Shown here: positions 17,123 through 25,663 of the stretch, piece by piece | Layout of the letters: each line of letters starts with the position of its first letter | How positions within the stretch are numbered: the stretch's first letter is position 1 | DNA from: Alloacidobacterium sp963823845 | GTDB lineage: Bacteria > Acidobacteriota > Terriglobia > Terriglobales > Acidobacteriaceae | DNA length: 64,000 nucleotides | Assembly: GCA_963823845.1 (NCBI GenBank) | Contig: CAWGND010000026.1 | Span: forward strand, 319,847 to 383,846 | Direction of reading: 5' to 3' | The notes under the pieces: model-generated | Databases searched by the model: none | Seen by the model: only the letters and a program-made list of their open reading frames with translations | What the model was told of the DNA's origin: nothing | Program-made: the position numbers and the translations under genes

Positions 17123-18829
17123 ATGCTTCTCTCAGCACGTCGAAATATTCTGAGTTTCTTTGTCCTTTCTTTGTGGTTTGCCGCCAGCGGATGCAACTCG
17201 CAAACAGCAGCACCGCCGCAACAGCAGAGCGCTAATATCGATCAGGCCGCCGTCTCTTCGCGCCTGCATGAAATCGCCGCCAGCGGAAATCTCTCCGACC
17301 TCCACTGGCCCAATTTCACCGACTACCGCCTGCACTTCCAGCACATCTACGAATCGTCGAATTTCGCTCCCGTCTGGCTCAATAACGGCAAACCGACGCC
17401 GCAGGCCCTCGCCGTCATCCAGGCGCTTGAAGCCAGCCAGCAGAAGGGCCTGAGCCCAGACGACTACGACGCATCCCGCTGGCCCGACCGCCTCCATTCG
17501 CTTGACGGCTCGCCCACACCCGACACGCTCGCGCGCTTCGATGCCGCGCTCACCGTCGGTGTCATGCGCTACATCTCCGACCTGCACATCGGCCGCGTCA
17601 ACCCCAAGCATTTCAGCTTCGGTATCGACATCGAACAGAAGAAATACGACCTGCCGCAGTTCGTAACCACCAATGTCATCCACGCAGCAAACGTTCAGAC
17701 CGTGTTGGACGGAGTCGAGCCTCGTTACAACGGCTACAAAGCTACGGAAGCCATGCTGCAGCACTATCTCCAACTCGCCGCGCAAGGTGACGGGCCGCCC
17801 GTGCCGGATGTGCCGAAGACAGTAGCTCCTGGCGACACCTACGCAGGAATCAGCCAGCTCACGCAGCGCCTGCGTCTCTTCGGCGATCTCCACGCCGAAA
17901 CCGTGATCGATACAAATGCAACAACTTACTCCGGGCCGCTGGTCGACGGAGTCAAGACCTTCCAGTCGCGTCACGGCCTCGCCGTAACCGGCAAGATTGA
18001 CAAGGACACCGTCGGTCAGCTCAACACGCCGCTCGCTTTCCGGGTCAAACAGCTGCAGTACGCCCTCGAGCGCTGGCGCTGGTTGCCGCCACAGTTCCCG
18101 CAGCCTCCGGTCGTCGCCAATATTCCGGAGTTTATCGTGCGCGCCTATGGCCCGAATCAAAAGGTAGAGTTCTCCTCCAACGTCGTCGTAGGAAAGGCGA
18201 TGCGTACGCAGACGCCAATCTTTGCCAAAGACATGCGCTACATCGTCTTCCGCCCCTACTGGAATGTTCCGACGGGAATTGTGCGCGGCGAAATTATCCC
18301 CGGCATCGTGCGTGACCGGCATTACATCCAGAAGAAGAACTTCGAAGTCACAGACTTCGACGGCAAAGTCATCACTGACGGCGTCATCAGTGATGATGTT
18401 CTCGCGCAACTGCGTGCCGGTAAACTCACCGTGCGGCAAAAGCCGGGACCAACGAACTCACTCGGATTGATCAAACTCATGTTTCCGAACGAGTACAACG
18501 TCTATCTGCACAGCACGCCGGCGCAGCAGCTCTTTTCGCAGTCGCGGCGCGACTTCAGCCATGGCTGCGTGCGCGTAGAGAAACCGGCTGAGTTGGCTGC
18601 GTATCTTCTGCGCAACCAGCCGCCATGGACGCTCGAAAAAGTCCAGCAGGCCATGCAGTCCGGCCCTGACAACCAGCAGGTGAACCTCACCACGCCAGTC
18701 CCTGTGCTGATCCTCTACGTGACGGCTGTCGTCGAAGAGGATGGCTCCGTCCACTTCTTCGACGACATCTACGGCTACGACAAAACGCTGGAAGCTGTGC
18801 TGGCGAATGGGCAGCCGTATCCCGGCTAG
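17123..18829 (+). CDS. L,D-transpeptidase, LdtD/YcbB type, lipoprotein
   Basis: A 568-residue murein cross-linking enzyme forming 3-3 (mDAP-mDAP) bridges in the periplasm. The N-terminus ends in a lipobox-like LWFAASGC, so it is probably an outer-membrane-anchored lipoprotein. Domains in order: an N-terminal scaffold region, a peptidoglycan-binding motif near residue 280 (LVDGVKTFQSRHGLAVTGK), and a YkuD domain with FSHGCVRVEKP, catalytic Cys about residue 482. Length and order match the YcbB family. The ATG at 17123 gives the best signal peptide. It converges with a MepK-like peptidase gene; E. coli also keeps ycbB and ycbK side by side. Confidence 0.9.
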   Translation: MLLSARRNILSFFVLSLWFAASGCNSQTAAPPQQQSANIDQAAVSSRLHEIAASGNLSDLHWPNFTDYRLHFQHIYESSNFAPVWLNNGKPTPQALAVIQALEASQQKGLSPDDYDASRWPDRLHSLDGSPTPDTLARFDAALTVGVMRYISDLHIGRVNPKHFSFGIDIEQKKYDLPQFVTTNVIHAANVQTVLDGVEPRYNGYKATEAMLQHYLQLAAQGDGPPVPDVPKTVAPGDTYAGISQLTQRLRLFGDLHAETVIDTNATTYSGPLVDGVKTFQSRHGLAVTGKIDKDTVGQLNTPLAFRVKQLQYALERWRWLPPQFPQPPVVANIPEFIVRAYGPNQKVEFSSNVVVGKAMRTQTPIFAKDMRYIVFRPYWNVPTGIVRGEIIPGIVRDRHYIQKKNFEVTDFDGKVITDGVISDDVLAQLRAGKLTVRQKPGPTNSLGLIKLMFPNEYNVYLHSTPAQQLFSQSRRDFSHGCVRVEKPAELAAYLLRNQPPWTLEKVQQAMQSGPDNQQVNLTTPVPVLILYVTAVVEEDGSVHFFDDIYGYDKTLEAVLANGQPYPG

Positions 18830-18852
18830 AGAAGAAGCAGGAAAAAAGGTGC

Positions 18853-18879
18853 CCCACCCTTCACGAAGTGAAGGGTGGG
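18853..18879. repeat. Palindromic repeat, family 1 (probable two-way terminator)
   Basis: CCCACCCTTCAC, loop GAA, GTGAAGGGTGGG: a perfect 12-bp stem preceded by GGTGCC. It lies between two convergent genes. Related copies are at 27366-27399 and 31296-31331. Confidence 0.75.
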
Positions 18880-18904
18880 AAAGCAAAGACTTCAACAGAC
18901 ATGG

Positions 18905-19453
18905 TTACCAGCGCCGCACGCGGCCCACGTCAACGTGCACAAAATCAGACGACGCATAATACCCAACCCCGCCGCGCTGCATAGCGAGAGCTGTGTCCCG
19001 CACCTGGGCCGTAGCTACGCCGGGAACGCGAATGTCGATAGCCTTCGCGTCCATGTGCTGGCTGTGCAGTGCCACGCCGTGTCCATGTTCGCGCAGGTAG
19101 TTGTTGCTCCACGGGGTGCGATAACCGCAGACAATATCAATCTCGCCGTTGGGATGCCCCAGCCGCGCCATCAGGTCGTGGAGGAGGTCAAATTCCTTCA
19201 CGTCGTAGTCTTTCTCGTCGCCTGTCCGATGGTCGCGCAGAAAACGGTCGAGCTGCGCCACCGCATCAGGAAGGTAGCGGTCGCCGACGCGATAGACCAC
19301 GTCGATTCGCTCGCCCGTGTGCAGGTGGTAAAGACGGAGGCGGTATGGTTCGGCATTGGCCGGAGCATCGCCGCTTGCCGCGCGCAGGGACGAATCCGCG
19401 AGCAACATCAGACCAGCCACTACCCCGGCGCAGAAAGTTTTCTTGATTTGCAT
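18905..19453 (-). CDS. DUF882 / MepK-like murein L,D-endopeptidase, secreted
   Basis: A protein of about 182 residues starting MQIKKTFCAGVVAGLMLLAD, a signal peptide. The C-terminal half has the peptidase M15A/DUF882 pattern: GYRTPWSNNYLRE, then SQHMDAKAIDIRVPG and DFVHVDVGRVRRW. The His and Asp of SQHMDAKAID and the His of HVD are the expected zinc ligands. E. coli MepK (YcbK) cuts the 3-3 cross-links made by LdtD. The LdtD-like gene lies directly opposite here, so a make-and-cut pair is plausible. A TATAAT box (complement of 19474-19479) lies about 20 bp upstream. A GTG 12 bp further upstream is an alternative start. Confidence 0.82.
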   Translation of the reverse strand: MQIKKTFCAGVVAGLMLLADSSLRAASGDAPANAEPYRLRLYHLHTGERIDVVYRVGDRYLPDAVAQLDRFLRDHRTGDEKDYDVKEFDLLHDLMARLGHPNGEIDIVCGYRTPWSNNYLREHGHGVALHSQHMDAKAIDIRVPGVATAQVRDTALAMQRGGVGYYASSDFVHVDVGRVRRW

Positions 19454-19485
19454 GAAGCGAAACACCAGTATTTATTATACGGTTG

Positions 19486-20535
19486 CTAGTCGCGCATCCG
19501 GCGAGAAATCCGATGTCCATAGCGCGTAGCCGGACGTTCGATCAGATAGTAGCTGGCGAGTGCGAAAGCGGGCATCAGGCACAAGAGCGGCAGTGTTTGC
19601 GCGATGCCTCGATAAGTGAAGAAGTACTGCTGCCAAACATATACGCTGTATGAGATTGTGCCGAGCCATACGATCCCAGATGCGGAAAGCGGTCGCGCGA
19701 GCATGGAATGTGGGCGAAGCACAGAACTTGCAATGAGCAACGCGATTGCGATGCATTCGTAAAGCGGTGGCAGCCAGTGGAAATAAGCGATAGAGAAGAT
19801 CAAAACGGCCAGCGCTGGCGCCGTCCAGAACCTGGACCATCGGGCGGCAATCGCGCGATACTTTGAATCTGAAAGCAGCGTCGCGAGCAGGCAGCCGATC
19901 AGGATGGCATCTGCGCGCACCTGTGTTTGAAAGCTGAGCCACTGGCGATCATAGTGGGCCCAATGTGTGAAGCGATATGCAGCGCATGCTATGGCACACA
20001 CGCCAGCCACCCAGCGTGCTCTCCGCAGTCCTGCGAGAGCCAGAAGACAAGGCCAGAACAGATAAAACTGTTCTTCCATGGATAGCGACCAGAAATGACC
20101 TGCGAAGATGCTGCGATCTTCCCCAAGAAAGTTGCGATAGAAGAACAGGCAAGAGAGCAACTCGCGCCCTGAGAGGACGTGGATATTAGATAGCGTGCCG
20201 TAGATCAAAAGTGCAGCCAGATATGCCCATGCCACCGGCATCAGGCGGAAGAAGCGCCGCACATAAAAGCGCTTTAAGTCGATCGGGGCTTCCAGCAGCT
20301 TGCTAGTAATCAGAAATCCGCTCAGCACAAAGAAAATCGTTACGCCATGCTGCCCAGTCTGCATCCACGGCTTCCAATAGCGCCTCAAGAGAGCTGCTTG
20401 GGTGTGATCGAACAGCACGAGCGCAATCGCGACTCCACGCCAGCCATCGAGGGATGGTATGCGCGGATGGCGGATAGCACTCGATGAATCCAACTGCGAC
20501 TGTGCGGGCGATTGGAGGGTAGCTACAGCGCTCAC
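19486..20535 (-). CDS. Acyltransferase-3 family membrane O-acyltransferase (OafA-like)
   Basis: A 349-residue integral membrane protein of the family that acetylates or acylates polysaccharides, lipids or antibiotics. The N-terminal signature PSLDGWRGVAIALVLFDH includes the family's R/H region. About ten hydrophobic helices follow, with FFVLSGFLITSKLL and HFWSLSMEEQFYLFWP characteristic. It lacks the extra SGNH domain of larger relatives. The start is GTG with AAAGGAT upstream. It lies just upstream of the DUF882 gene on the same strand (32 bp), but the latter has its own promoter-like box. The acceptor is unknown; the envelope context fits a surface glycan. Confidence 0.85.
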   Translation of the reverse strand: MSAVATLQSPAQSQLDSSSAIRHPRIPSLDGWRGVAIALVLFDHTQAALLRRYWKPWMQTGQHGVTIFFVLSGFLITSKLLEAPIDLKRFYVRRFFRLMPVAWAYLAALLIYGTLSNIHVLSGRELLSCLFFYRNFLGEDRSIFAGHFWSLSMEEQFYLFWPCLLALAGLRRARWVAGVCAIACAAYRFTHWAHYDRQWLSFQTQVRADAILIGCLLATLLSDSKYRAIAARWSRFWTAPALAVLIFSIAYFHWLPPLYECIAIALLIASSVLRPHSMLARPLSASGIVWLGTISYSVYVWQQYFFTYRGIAQTLPLLCLMPAFALASYYLIERPATRYGHRISRRMRD

Positions 20536-20680
20536 TTTATCCTTTAGTTCAAGGGCTTCGGAGGAGCAAGGGCATCATAGCGCAAGCTTTGTGGAATGAT
20601 CAGGTTACCTCGGTGCTCTGAATATACAGAAAATGGAATGCAGGAAACTATTGTCCTAACTCCCTGATTCCCTTCGGCTC

Positions 20681-21469
20681 TCAGAGCCCGCGATACGATC
20701 CGCCATCGACCAGCAGAGTCTGCCCGGTAATGGAAGCCGCCGGTTCCGACGCCAGCCAGACGATAGCTGCTGCCACCTCTTCCGGCGTAGCCATCCGGCG
20801 TATGGGAATTTCCTGATTCAGATCATGCTCAGCCTGTTCGACTGTGATGCCCATGGCGGCGGCGCGCTTCTCAATAATCTCCATGGCGCGGCCTGTCGAG
20901 GTAAATCCGGGGCCGACGTTGTTGACCGTGATACCGTCGGGGCCGAACTGTCCGGCGAGGGACCGTACCAGCCCCATCACTCCGGCGCGAATCGAATTGG
21001 AAAGCACCAGCTCCGGCACCGGCTGCTTCACAGTATAAGAGGTAAGCGTGACGATGCGTCCCCACTTCTGCTGCTGCATGTAGGGCAGCACGGCCTGGGC
21101 AAAAGAGACGATGCTGCGCAGATTAAGCTGCCAGGCTCGCTCCCACTCATCCATCGTCGTCGAAAGGAAGGGCTTGGCCGGCGGACCGCCCGCGTTGGTG
21201 ACGCAGACGTCGATCCTGCCAAACTTCTGATGAGCAGCCCGGACGAAGCTGCGCACGGCTTCGTCGCCGCTCACATCGAAGGCGGCAGTGAAAGTCTGGA
21301 TGCCGAAACGCTGAGATACTTCGCGGGCCACGGCTTCGAGCGGCCCTTGCTGGCGAGCACAGAGCGCAAGATGCGCGCCTTCAGACGCAAAGGCGAGCGC
21401 AGTGGCTTTGCCGATTCCCTGACTGGACGCGGCGACAAGGGCGACACGGTTCTTCAGACCTGTTTCCAT
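20681..21469 (-). CDS. SDR-family oxidoreductase, divergent BKR-like with atypical active site
   Basis: A 262-residue Rossmann-fold protein: LVAASSQGIGKATALAFASE at the N-terminus (AASSQGIG in place of classical TGxxxGIG), VTNAGGPP, a central IVTLTSYTVKQPVPELVLSN, and C-terminal ATPEEVAAAIVWLASEPAAS. At the position where classical enzymes have YxxxK the sequence reads SNSIRAG, so the catalytic Tyr and Lys are missing. This fits a known subgroup of 'BKR-like' SDRs without a perfect tetrad. Dehydrogenase activity toward a 3-oxoacyl substrate is therefore unsure. The gene stands alone, divergent from the cupin gene. Confidence 0.85.
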   Translation of the reverse strand: METGLKNRVALVAASSQGIGKATALAFASEGAHLALCARQQGPLEAVAREVSQRFGIQTFTAAFDVSGDEAVRSFVRAAHQKFGRIDVCVTNAGGPPAKPFLSTTMDEWERAWQLNLRSIVSFAQAVLPYMQQQKWGRIVTLTSYTVKQPVPELVLSNSIRAGVMGLVRSLAGQFGPDGITVNNVGPGFTSTGRAMEIIEKRAAAMGITVEQAEHDLNQEIPIRRMATPEEVAAAIVWLASEPAASITGQTLLVDGGSYRGL

Positions 21470-21658
21470 GGCGATGGCTCCATACTATCCGAGGATTGAG
21501 TAAGATTGTCTCGCCGCCCCCGCCGATTTGTGGCTGACGTGAGAGAAATCTTTTCCGCAGGGGACACGAAGGTGCCAAGAGGTTCGCAAAGGGATATTTC
21601 ATCGCACAGCGTGCACGAGAAGACGCTGGCGCGACCATATTTTGAAGGAGGACTTCAT

Positions 21659-22021
21659 TTGTCGTCTCAATGGAAACACACACCTCTCTCTACCATTCCC
21701 GTCGAGCACCTCAACCCGCTGCTCGAACGGCAGTTTGTGCATGGTGAACAGGCGATGCTGGCGCGACTCCTTTTGCGCAAAGGCTGCCTGATTCCCGAGC
21801 ACAGTCACCACAACGAGCAGATCACCTACGTTCTTGAAGGCGCCCTCCGCTTTATCCTCAACGGCGATGAGGTTGTAACCGTCAACGCCGGAGAGACGCT
21901 GGTGATTCCGCCTCATGTAAAGCACAGCGCGGAAGCTCTGATAGATACGATCGATCTGGATGTGTTCGCGCCGCCGCGAGCCGACTGGATCGGCGGGACG
22001 GATGCTTACCTGCGGAAGTAG
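21659..22021 (+). CDS. Small cupin-domain protein
   Basis: A protein of about 120 residues starting at TTG 21659, chosen because AAGGAGGA at 21645-21652 sits six bases before it; an in-frame start at 21506 would add a non-conserved stretch. The single cupin has motif 1 PEHSHHNEQITYVLEG (two His and Glu as metal ligands) and motif 2 VNAGETLVIPPHVKHSAEA. Such small cupins are metal-dependent isomerases, dioxygenases or sugar-binding proteins; the substrate cannot be told. It lies 38 bp upstream of an ankyrin gene in the same direction. Confidence 0.8.
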   Translation: MSSQWKHTPLSTIPVEHLNPLLERQFVHGEQAMLARLLLRKGCLIPEHSHHNEQITYVLEGALRFILNGDEVVTVNAGETLVIPPHVKHSAEALIDTIDLDVFAPPRADWIGGTDAYLRK

Positions 22022-22059
22022 CAAATATTGCTGGGCATACGCTCTCGAAGGAGCCTTCG

Positions 22060-22755
22060 ATGAATGTCTCAGAACAGGACTGGATGCTGAGCGAACTCGC
22101 GGACGGGCGCACCGAACTGGTCTTCGATATTCTGGAAAGCGGATGCCGGGCAGACCACAAAGGGCCGGACGGCGTTTCCCTGGTCCGTCATTGTGCTTAC
22201 TACGGCGATGTAAGTGCTATTCGGTATCTTCTCGCTCATGGTGAATCGCTGGTCTCGCTGGGTGAGAACTTTGGCCTGAATGGCGCTGCGTTCCACGGAC
22301 ATTGGAGGCTCTGCAAGTTTCTACTGGAGCAGGGCGCTGATGTAAACCAGGCCGAGGACGATACAGGCGAGACTCCTCTCCACGCAGCCTTGTGCAAGAC
22401 AGATCGGTTAGTGTACGACCGCGTGCTTGAGGTGCTGTTATCGTTCGGAGCCAATCCGAATGTTGTGACCAGACCCGGGATTGAAACCGGCGGGTTCATG
22501 CGGGATTGCAGAACCAAGGGCGAGACCCCTCTGCATCGTGCAGCTGCCTTCGGCGAAGTAGAGACAATAAGCACCTTGATCAATGCGGGTGCAATGATCG
22601 ACGCAAGGGATATGAACGGAGATACTCCACTAAGCTGGGCCAGTTGGTATCTGCGTCCCGATTCTATTCTGAGACAACTCCTCTATGGAGATTTCCGCAT
22701 CCATCCGCAACGTCAAAGCATGCGGGCCTATCTGATCGGGAAACCTCACGCTTAG
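22060..22755 (+). CDS. Ankyrin-repeat protein
   Basis: A 231-residue protein with about five ankyrin repeats, for example LCKFLLEQGADVNQAEDDTG, ETPLHAALCKTDRL, KGETPLHRAAAFGEVETIS and NGDTPLSWASWYL. No signal peptide or membrane segment is seen, so it is predicted to be a cytoplasmic protein-binding scaffold. The ATG at 22060 follows GAAGGAG. It probably shares a transcript with the cupin 38 bp upstream. The partner is unknown. The 3' end is followed by an AT-rich palindrome (TATATATCTTATATATA, about 22760-22776), then the convergent dut gene. Confidence 0.85.
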   Translation: MNVSEQDWMLSELADGRTELVFDILESGCRADHKGPDGVSLVRHCAYYGDVSAIRYLLAHGESLVSLGENFGLNGAAFHGHWRLCKFLLEQGADVNQAEDDTGETPLHAALCKTDRLVYDRVLEVLLSFGANPNVVTRPGIETGGFMRDCRTKGETPLHRAAAFGEVETISTLINAGAMIDARDMNGDTPLSWASWYLRPDSILRQLLYGDFRIHPQRQSMRAYLIGKPHA

Positions 22756-22806
22756 TTGTTATATATCTTATATATAGGGAGCACGACGTAGCCGTCGAGA
22801 CGTCCG

Positions 22807-23301
22807 TTATCTGCCGCTTGATCCAAATCCCTTTGCCCCGCGCGAGCTTTCCGTAAGCTTTTCGACGGCTATGATCTCCAGATGAGTCATCGACCGGAAT
22901 GGAGACATCTGCGCGATCTTATCGCCCTTGTGGATGGCGACGCTTGCATCGGTCTGTTCTAGTTCAGCATGCGTCAAAGCTCCCTGCGCATCGCGAACGA
23001 CGCGCAGGGAATACTTCGGCTGATTGACATTAACCAGGCACACGAGTATCTCGCCTCGATAACCCGCATCAATCCGTCCTCCGGCATACGTGACTCCCTT
23101 GGCGGCCATCGAGGAACGGTCGCCAAGTACAAAGCCGCAGCCTTCCGGCCCTTCCACGGCAATGCCGGTCCGCACCCTGGCGGGGACACCGGGTTCGAGA
23201 ACGACGTTTTCAATCGCGTACAGGTCGAAGCCCAGGTCGTTGCCTGCATAGTTCACCGTAGGCATACGGGCATCTGGGTGGAGGAGTTGTACCTTGATCA
23301 T
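22807..23301 (-). CDS. dut: dUTP diphosphatase
   Basis: A 164-residue trimeric dUTPase that hydrolyses dUTP to dUMP and PPi, keeping uracil out of DNA. Motifs in order: AGNDLGFDLYA (motif 1), DRSSMAAKG (motif 2), GRIDAGYRGEI with the uracil-pocket Asp (motif 3), and the C-terminal arm RGAKGFGSSGR (motif 5). A stretch between motifs 3 and 5 (about 20 residues around GALTHAELEQTD) is longer than in E. coli Dut. The ATG at 23301 is chosen because upstream codons overlap the preceding gene. It lies 20 bp downstream of a small basic-protein gene and is probably co-transcribed with it. Confidence 0.92.
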   Translation of the reverse strand: MIKVQLLHPDARMPTVNYAGNDLGFDLYAIENVVLEPGVPARVRTGIAVEGPEGCGFVLGDRSSMAAKGVTYAGGRIDAGYRGEILVCLVNVNQPKYSLRVVRDAQGALTHAELEQTDASVAIHKGDKIAQMSPFRSMTHLEIIAVEKLTESSRGAKGFGSSGR

Positions 23302-23321
23302 TTCGGAGGGGAGCTTTCTGG

Positions 23322-23552
23322 TTATTTCGTGCCGTTCGTGCTGACCTGCTTCTTCTGCTTCGCCCATCGGCGTTTTTGTGCGTCGGCAATCCGCTTGCGG
23401 GCTTCGGGGCTCAGGTAGCGCGTCTTGCGAACCCCGGAGAGGCTTCCGGAAGCAAAGAGCTTGTTGCCGCCAAAACCCTGCAGCAGCGAGCGTACCTTTT
23501 CCAGGCGGTTGATTTCTTCATCGATAGCAACAACGATTTCTTCTCTTGTCAT
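23322..23552 (-). CDS. Small basic conserved protein, possible nucleic-acid binder
   Basis: A 76-residue protein. The N-terminal half is an amphipathic acidic helix (IVVAIDEEINRLEKVRSLLQ); the C-terminal half is strongly basic with LSPEARKRIADAQKRRWAKQ. The ending 'ARKRIADAQKRRWA' resembles the tail of small proteins common in Acidobacteriota and some H-NS-like or SWI-type DNA-binding peptides. The ATG at 23552 has AAGGAC upstream. It sits upstream of dut in a likely two-gene operon. Function is unknown; DNA or RNA binding is inferred from charge. Confidence 0.65.
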   Translation of the reverse strand: MTREEIVVAIDEEINRLEKVRSLLQGFGGNKLFASGSLSGVRKTRYLSPEARKRIADAQKRRWAKQKKQVSTNGTK

Positions 23553-23835
23553 TTTTTTGTCCTTGCTGAGTTAGGTAAAAGTCATTCATTTACTGGGGTA
23601 ATGGGAACATCGGTAAATCTTAAATGAAACAACTGTTAAAAGCTTTCATAACTGGTGCCGACCTTTCAAGACAAAAATTTGGTCCAATGTGCCTATTATT
23701 TGCACGTTAGGGCTACTTTTCTCTGGTAGTCTTTGTTTTATCTTGAATTGACCTGATTGGAACATTCATCAGGAATTCGCAGCCTTTTCTCAAATCCTTA
23801 AAATTGTATTACCGTGTGCATAGCATCATGATGGC

Positions 23836-24690
23836 GTGTTTACCAATCTGCGCGCTATCAGGCCCCGTAAGTTAGCTTCTCCCGCGTCCGCACAGGTAAG
23901 CCTTTTTGACCTTGCCTCCGGAGGCTCCGCGGGGCTGCTAACGCCTCATATCTACCTGGAGCTCGGGAGATATCAGATCCGTCTTGCAACATCCGAAGCA
24001 GAACGAGACGCCGCATGCCGGCTGCGCTTCAAGGTCTTTAACCTGGAGCTGGGTGAAGGACTTATGTCGTCTTACTCGACGGGTCTCGATAAAGACCGCT
24101 TCGACTATGTATGTGATCACCTGATTGTCGAAGACCGCTCGTCCCGTGAAGTTGTCGGCACCTATCGCATGCAGTCAGGCAGCGAAGCGCGCAGGCACTG
24201 GGGCTACTACAGCGCGCAGGAGTTTGAATTTGCTCCTTACGAGTCGGCCCGTGACCAGGTGCTCGAGCTAGGTCGTGCTTCCATTGATCGCGACCATCGT
24301 ACCAGCGAAGTGCTTACTCTGCTTTGGCGGGGAATCGCGCAGTATTCGAAATCCTATGGACTGCGTTATCTGATTGGCTGTTCTTCCCTGAATTCACAAG
24401 ACCCGGCTGAAGGATGGACGATTTACGAACAGCTGTCGCCCTTTCTCGCATCCACCGAATTCCGCACCAGGCCGACGGCGGCCTACGCCCTGCCGCCCGT
24501 AAACGGGGTGCCGCAAAATTCACTAAAGATTCCGAAGCTGCTGAAGACGTATATTGGAGTGGGTGCGCGAATTTGTGGCGAGCCGGCGTGGGACCGGGAA
24601 TTTGGCACGATCGACTTTCTCACCCTGCTGGACCTGCGACAGCTGACGCCCGCTGCGAGGAACCGATTTCTACCCGACGAAAATCATTAG
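23836..24690 (+). CDS. OlsB-like acyl-ACP N-acyltransferase (ornithine lipid synthesis, step 1)
   Basis: A 284-residue GNAT-fold acyltransferase of the OlsB/hemolysin-like family, transferring a 3-hydroxyacyl chain from ACP to the alpha-amino group of ornithine. The pattern fits: YQIRLATSEAERDAACRLRF, VFNLELGEG, DKDRFDYVCDHLIVEDRSS, VVGTYRMQSG, ELGRASIDRDHRT and LWRGIAQYSKSYGLRYLIGC. The start is a GTG; the upstream ATGs are out of frame. It is followed after 26 bp by a PlsC-domain gene, the usual olsB-olsA order, which supports the assignment. An alternative is a related N-acyl amino acid synthase. Confidence 0.82.
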   Translation: MFTNLRAIRPRKLASPASAQVSLFDLASGGSAGLLTPHIYLELGRYQIRLATSEAERDAACRLRFKVFNLELGEGLMSSYSTGLDKDRFDYVCDHLIVEDRSSREVVGTYRMQSGSEARRHWGYYSAQEFEFAPYESARDQVLELGRASIDRDHRTSEVLTLLWRGIAQYSKSYGLRYLIGCSSLNSQDPAEGWTIYEQLSPFLASTEFRTRPTAAYALPPVNGVPQNSLKIPKLLKTYIGVGARICGEPAWDREFGTIDFLTLLDLRQLTPAARNRFLPDENH

Positions 24691-24716
24691 AGAGCTTTTG
24701 CCGCAGCAGGCTCCGC

Positions 24717-25481
24717 ATGGTTGGCCTGGTGCTTACTCTGCTGTTGTTGTTTGTACGGTTCGCTTGGCTGTGTGTGCGTAAGCGCCGGCTGACGCTAGCA
24801 GATCGCGCCCAATGGCTGCAGGTGTCGTGCGCTCGCGTGCTGCGCCGGCTCTCGATTTCTTTCACAACCGAGGGTCGCCTGCCCACGTCCGGGCTCATTG
24901 TCTCGAATCACCTGAGCTACCTGGATATCCTGGTGCATGCCGCCTCAGGCCCGCGGGTTTTTGTGTCAAAGGCCGAAGTGCGATCGTGGCCGCTCTTCGG
25001 CTGGCTGGCGCGCTGCGGGGGTACCATCTTCATCGTGCGCGGCAGCCGGTCAGCCGCCACCGAAGCGGCCATGGGAATTGAGTATGCTCTGCGATCGGGA
25101 ATCACGGTGGTCCTTTTTCCGGAGGGCACCAGCACGGATGGAAGGACGCTGCTGCCGTTCCATTCATTTCTATTTGAGCCCGCGATCGAGGCCGAATCTC
25201 TTGTGACAGCATCGGCGCTCAATTACGAGGCCGATGGCGCTGAGGAGCGCGATCTTTGCTATTACGGCGATGTGCGCTTTGTGACCAATCTGCTGGAGAT
25301 CATGGGACAGGAGAGCGTGCGCTGCAGAATCCGCTTCGATGGCAGGCCGCGCACCTACGCCAGCCGCAAGCTGGCCGCCAACGATACGTGGGAGCGCGTG
25401 GCGCGATTGCGACTGCACGCTAGCATCGATTCTCCTCAGGATCGGCGCCGATATACAACTCTGGCCGGCGAAGCCCGCTAA
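24717..25481 (+). CDS. OlsA-like 1-acyl-sn-glycerol-3-phosphate/lyso-ornithine lipid acyltransferase
   Basis: A 254-residue PlsC-family protein adding the second acyl chain. It has an N-terminal membrane anchor (MVGLVLTLLLLFVRFAWLCV), then the four acyltransferase blocks: SNHLSYLDILVH (the HX4D catalytic motif), GTIFIVRGSR, LFPEGTSTDG and a Pro-poor block IV region. The position 26 bp after the OlsB-like gene points to lyso-ornithine lipid as acceptor, but phosphatidic-acid synthesis is an alternative. The ATG at 24717 lies just before the membrane helix; no better start is seen between it and the upstream gene's stop. Confidence 0.82.
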   Translation: MVGLVLTLLLLFVRFAWLCVRKRRLTLADRAQWLQVSCARVLRRLSISFTTEGRLPTSGLIVSNHLSYLDILVHAASGPRVFVSKAEVRSWPLFGWLARCGGTIFIVRGSRSAATEAAMGIEYALRSGITVVLFPEGTSTDGRTLLPFHSFLFEPAIEAESLVTASALNYEADGAEERDLCYYGDVRFVTNLLEIMGQESVRCRIRFDGRPRTYASRKLAANDTWERVARLRLHASIDSPQDRRRYTTLAGEAR

Positions 25482-25663
25482 AGATCATAGTGTGGCGGAT
25501 CTCGCCAAAGGAAACACCTCCGGCCTCTCTGCGTGCTCTGTGGTGAAAGATTTCCTTCCCTCTCCGCGCAAGAAAGAGGAAGTGATTGACGAGATGAAGT
25601 AAATGTTTTCTCATGCTCTGGCAGCCAAAATTCAAGAAGTTTCACTAGGTTTCTGAGGCACAT

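Noticed and set aside
17132..18439. A 435-codon open frame on the minus strand
   Set aside because: It is antisense to the L,D-transpeptidase, whose motifs are clear; the amino acid content is shadow-like.
25482..25663. Possible small gene between olsA-like and GH51
   Set aside because: Only short frames without a ribosome site or conserved content.
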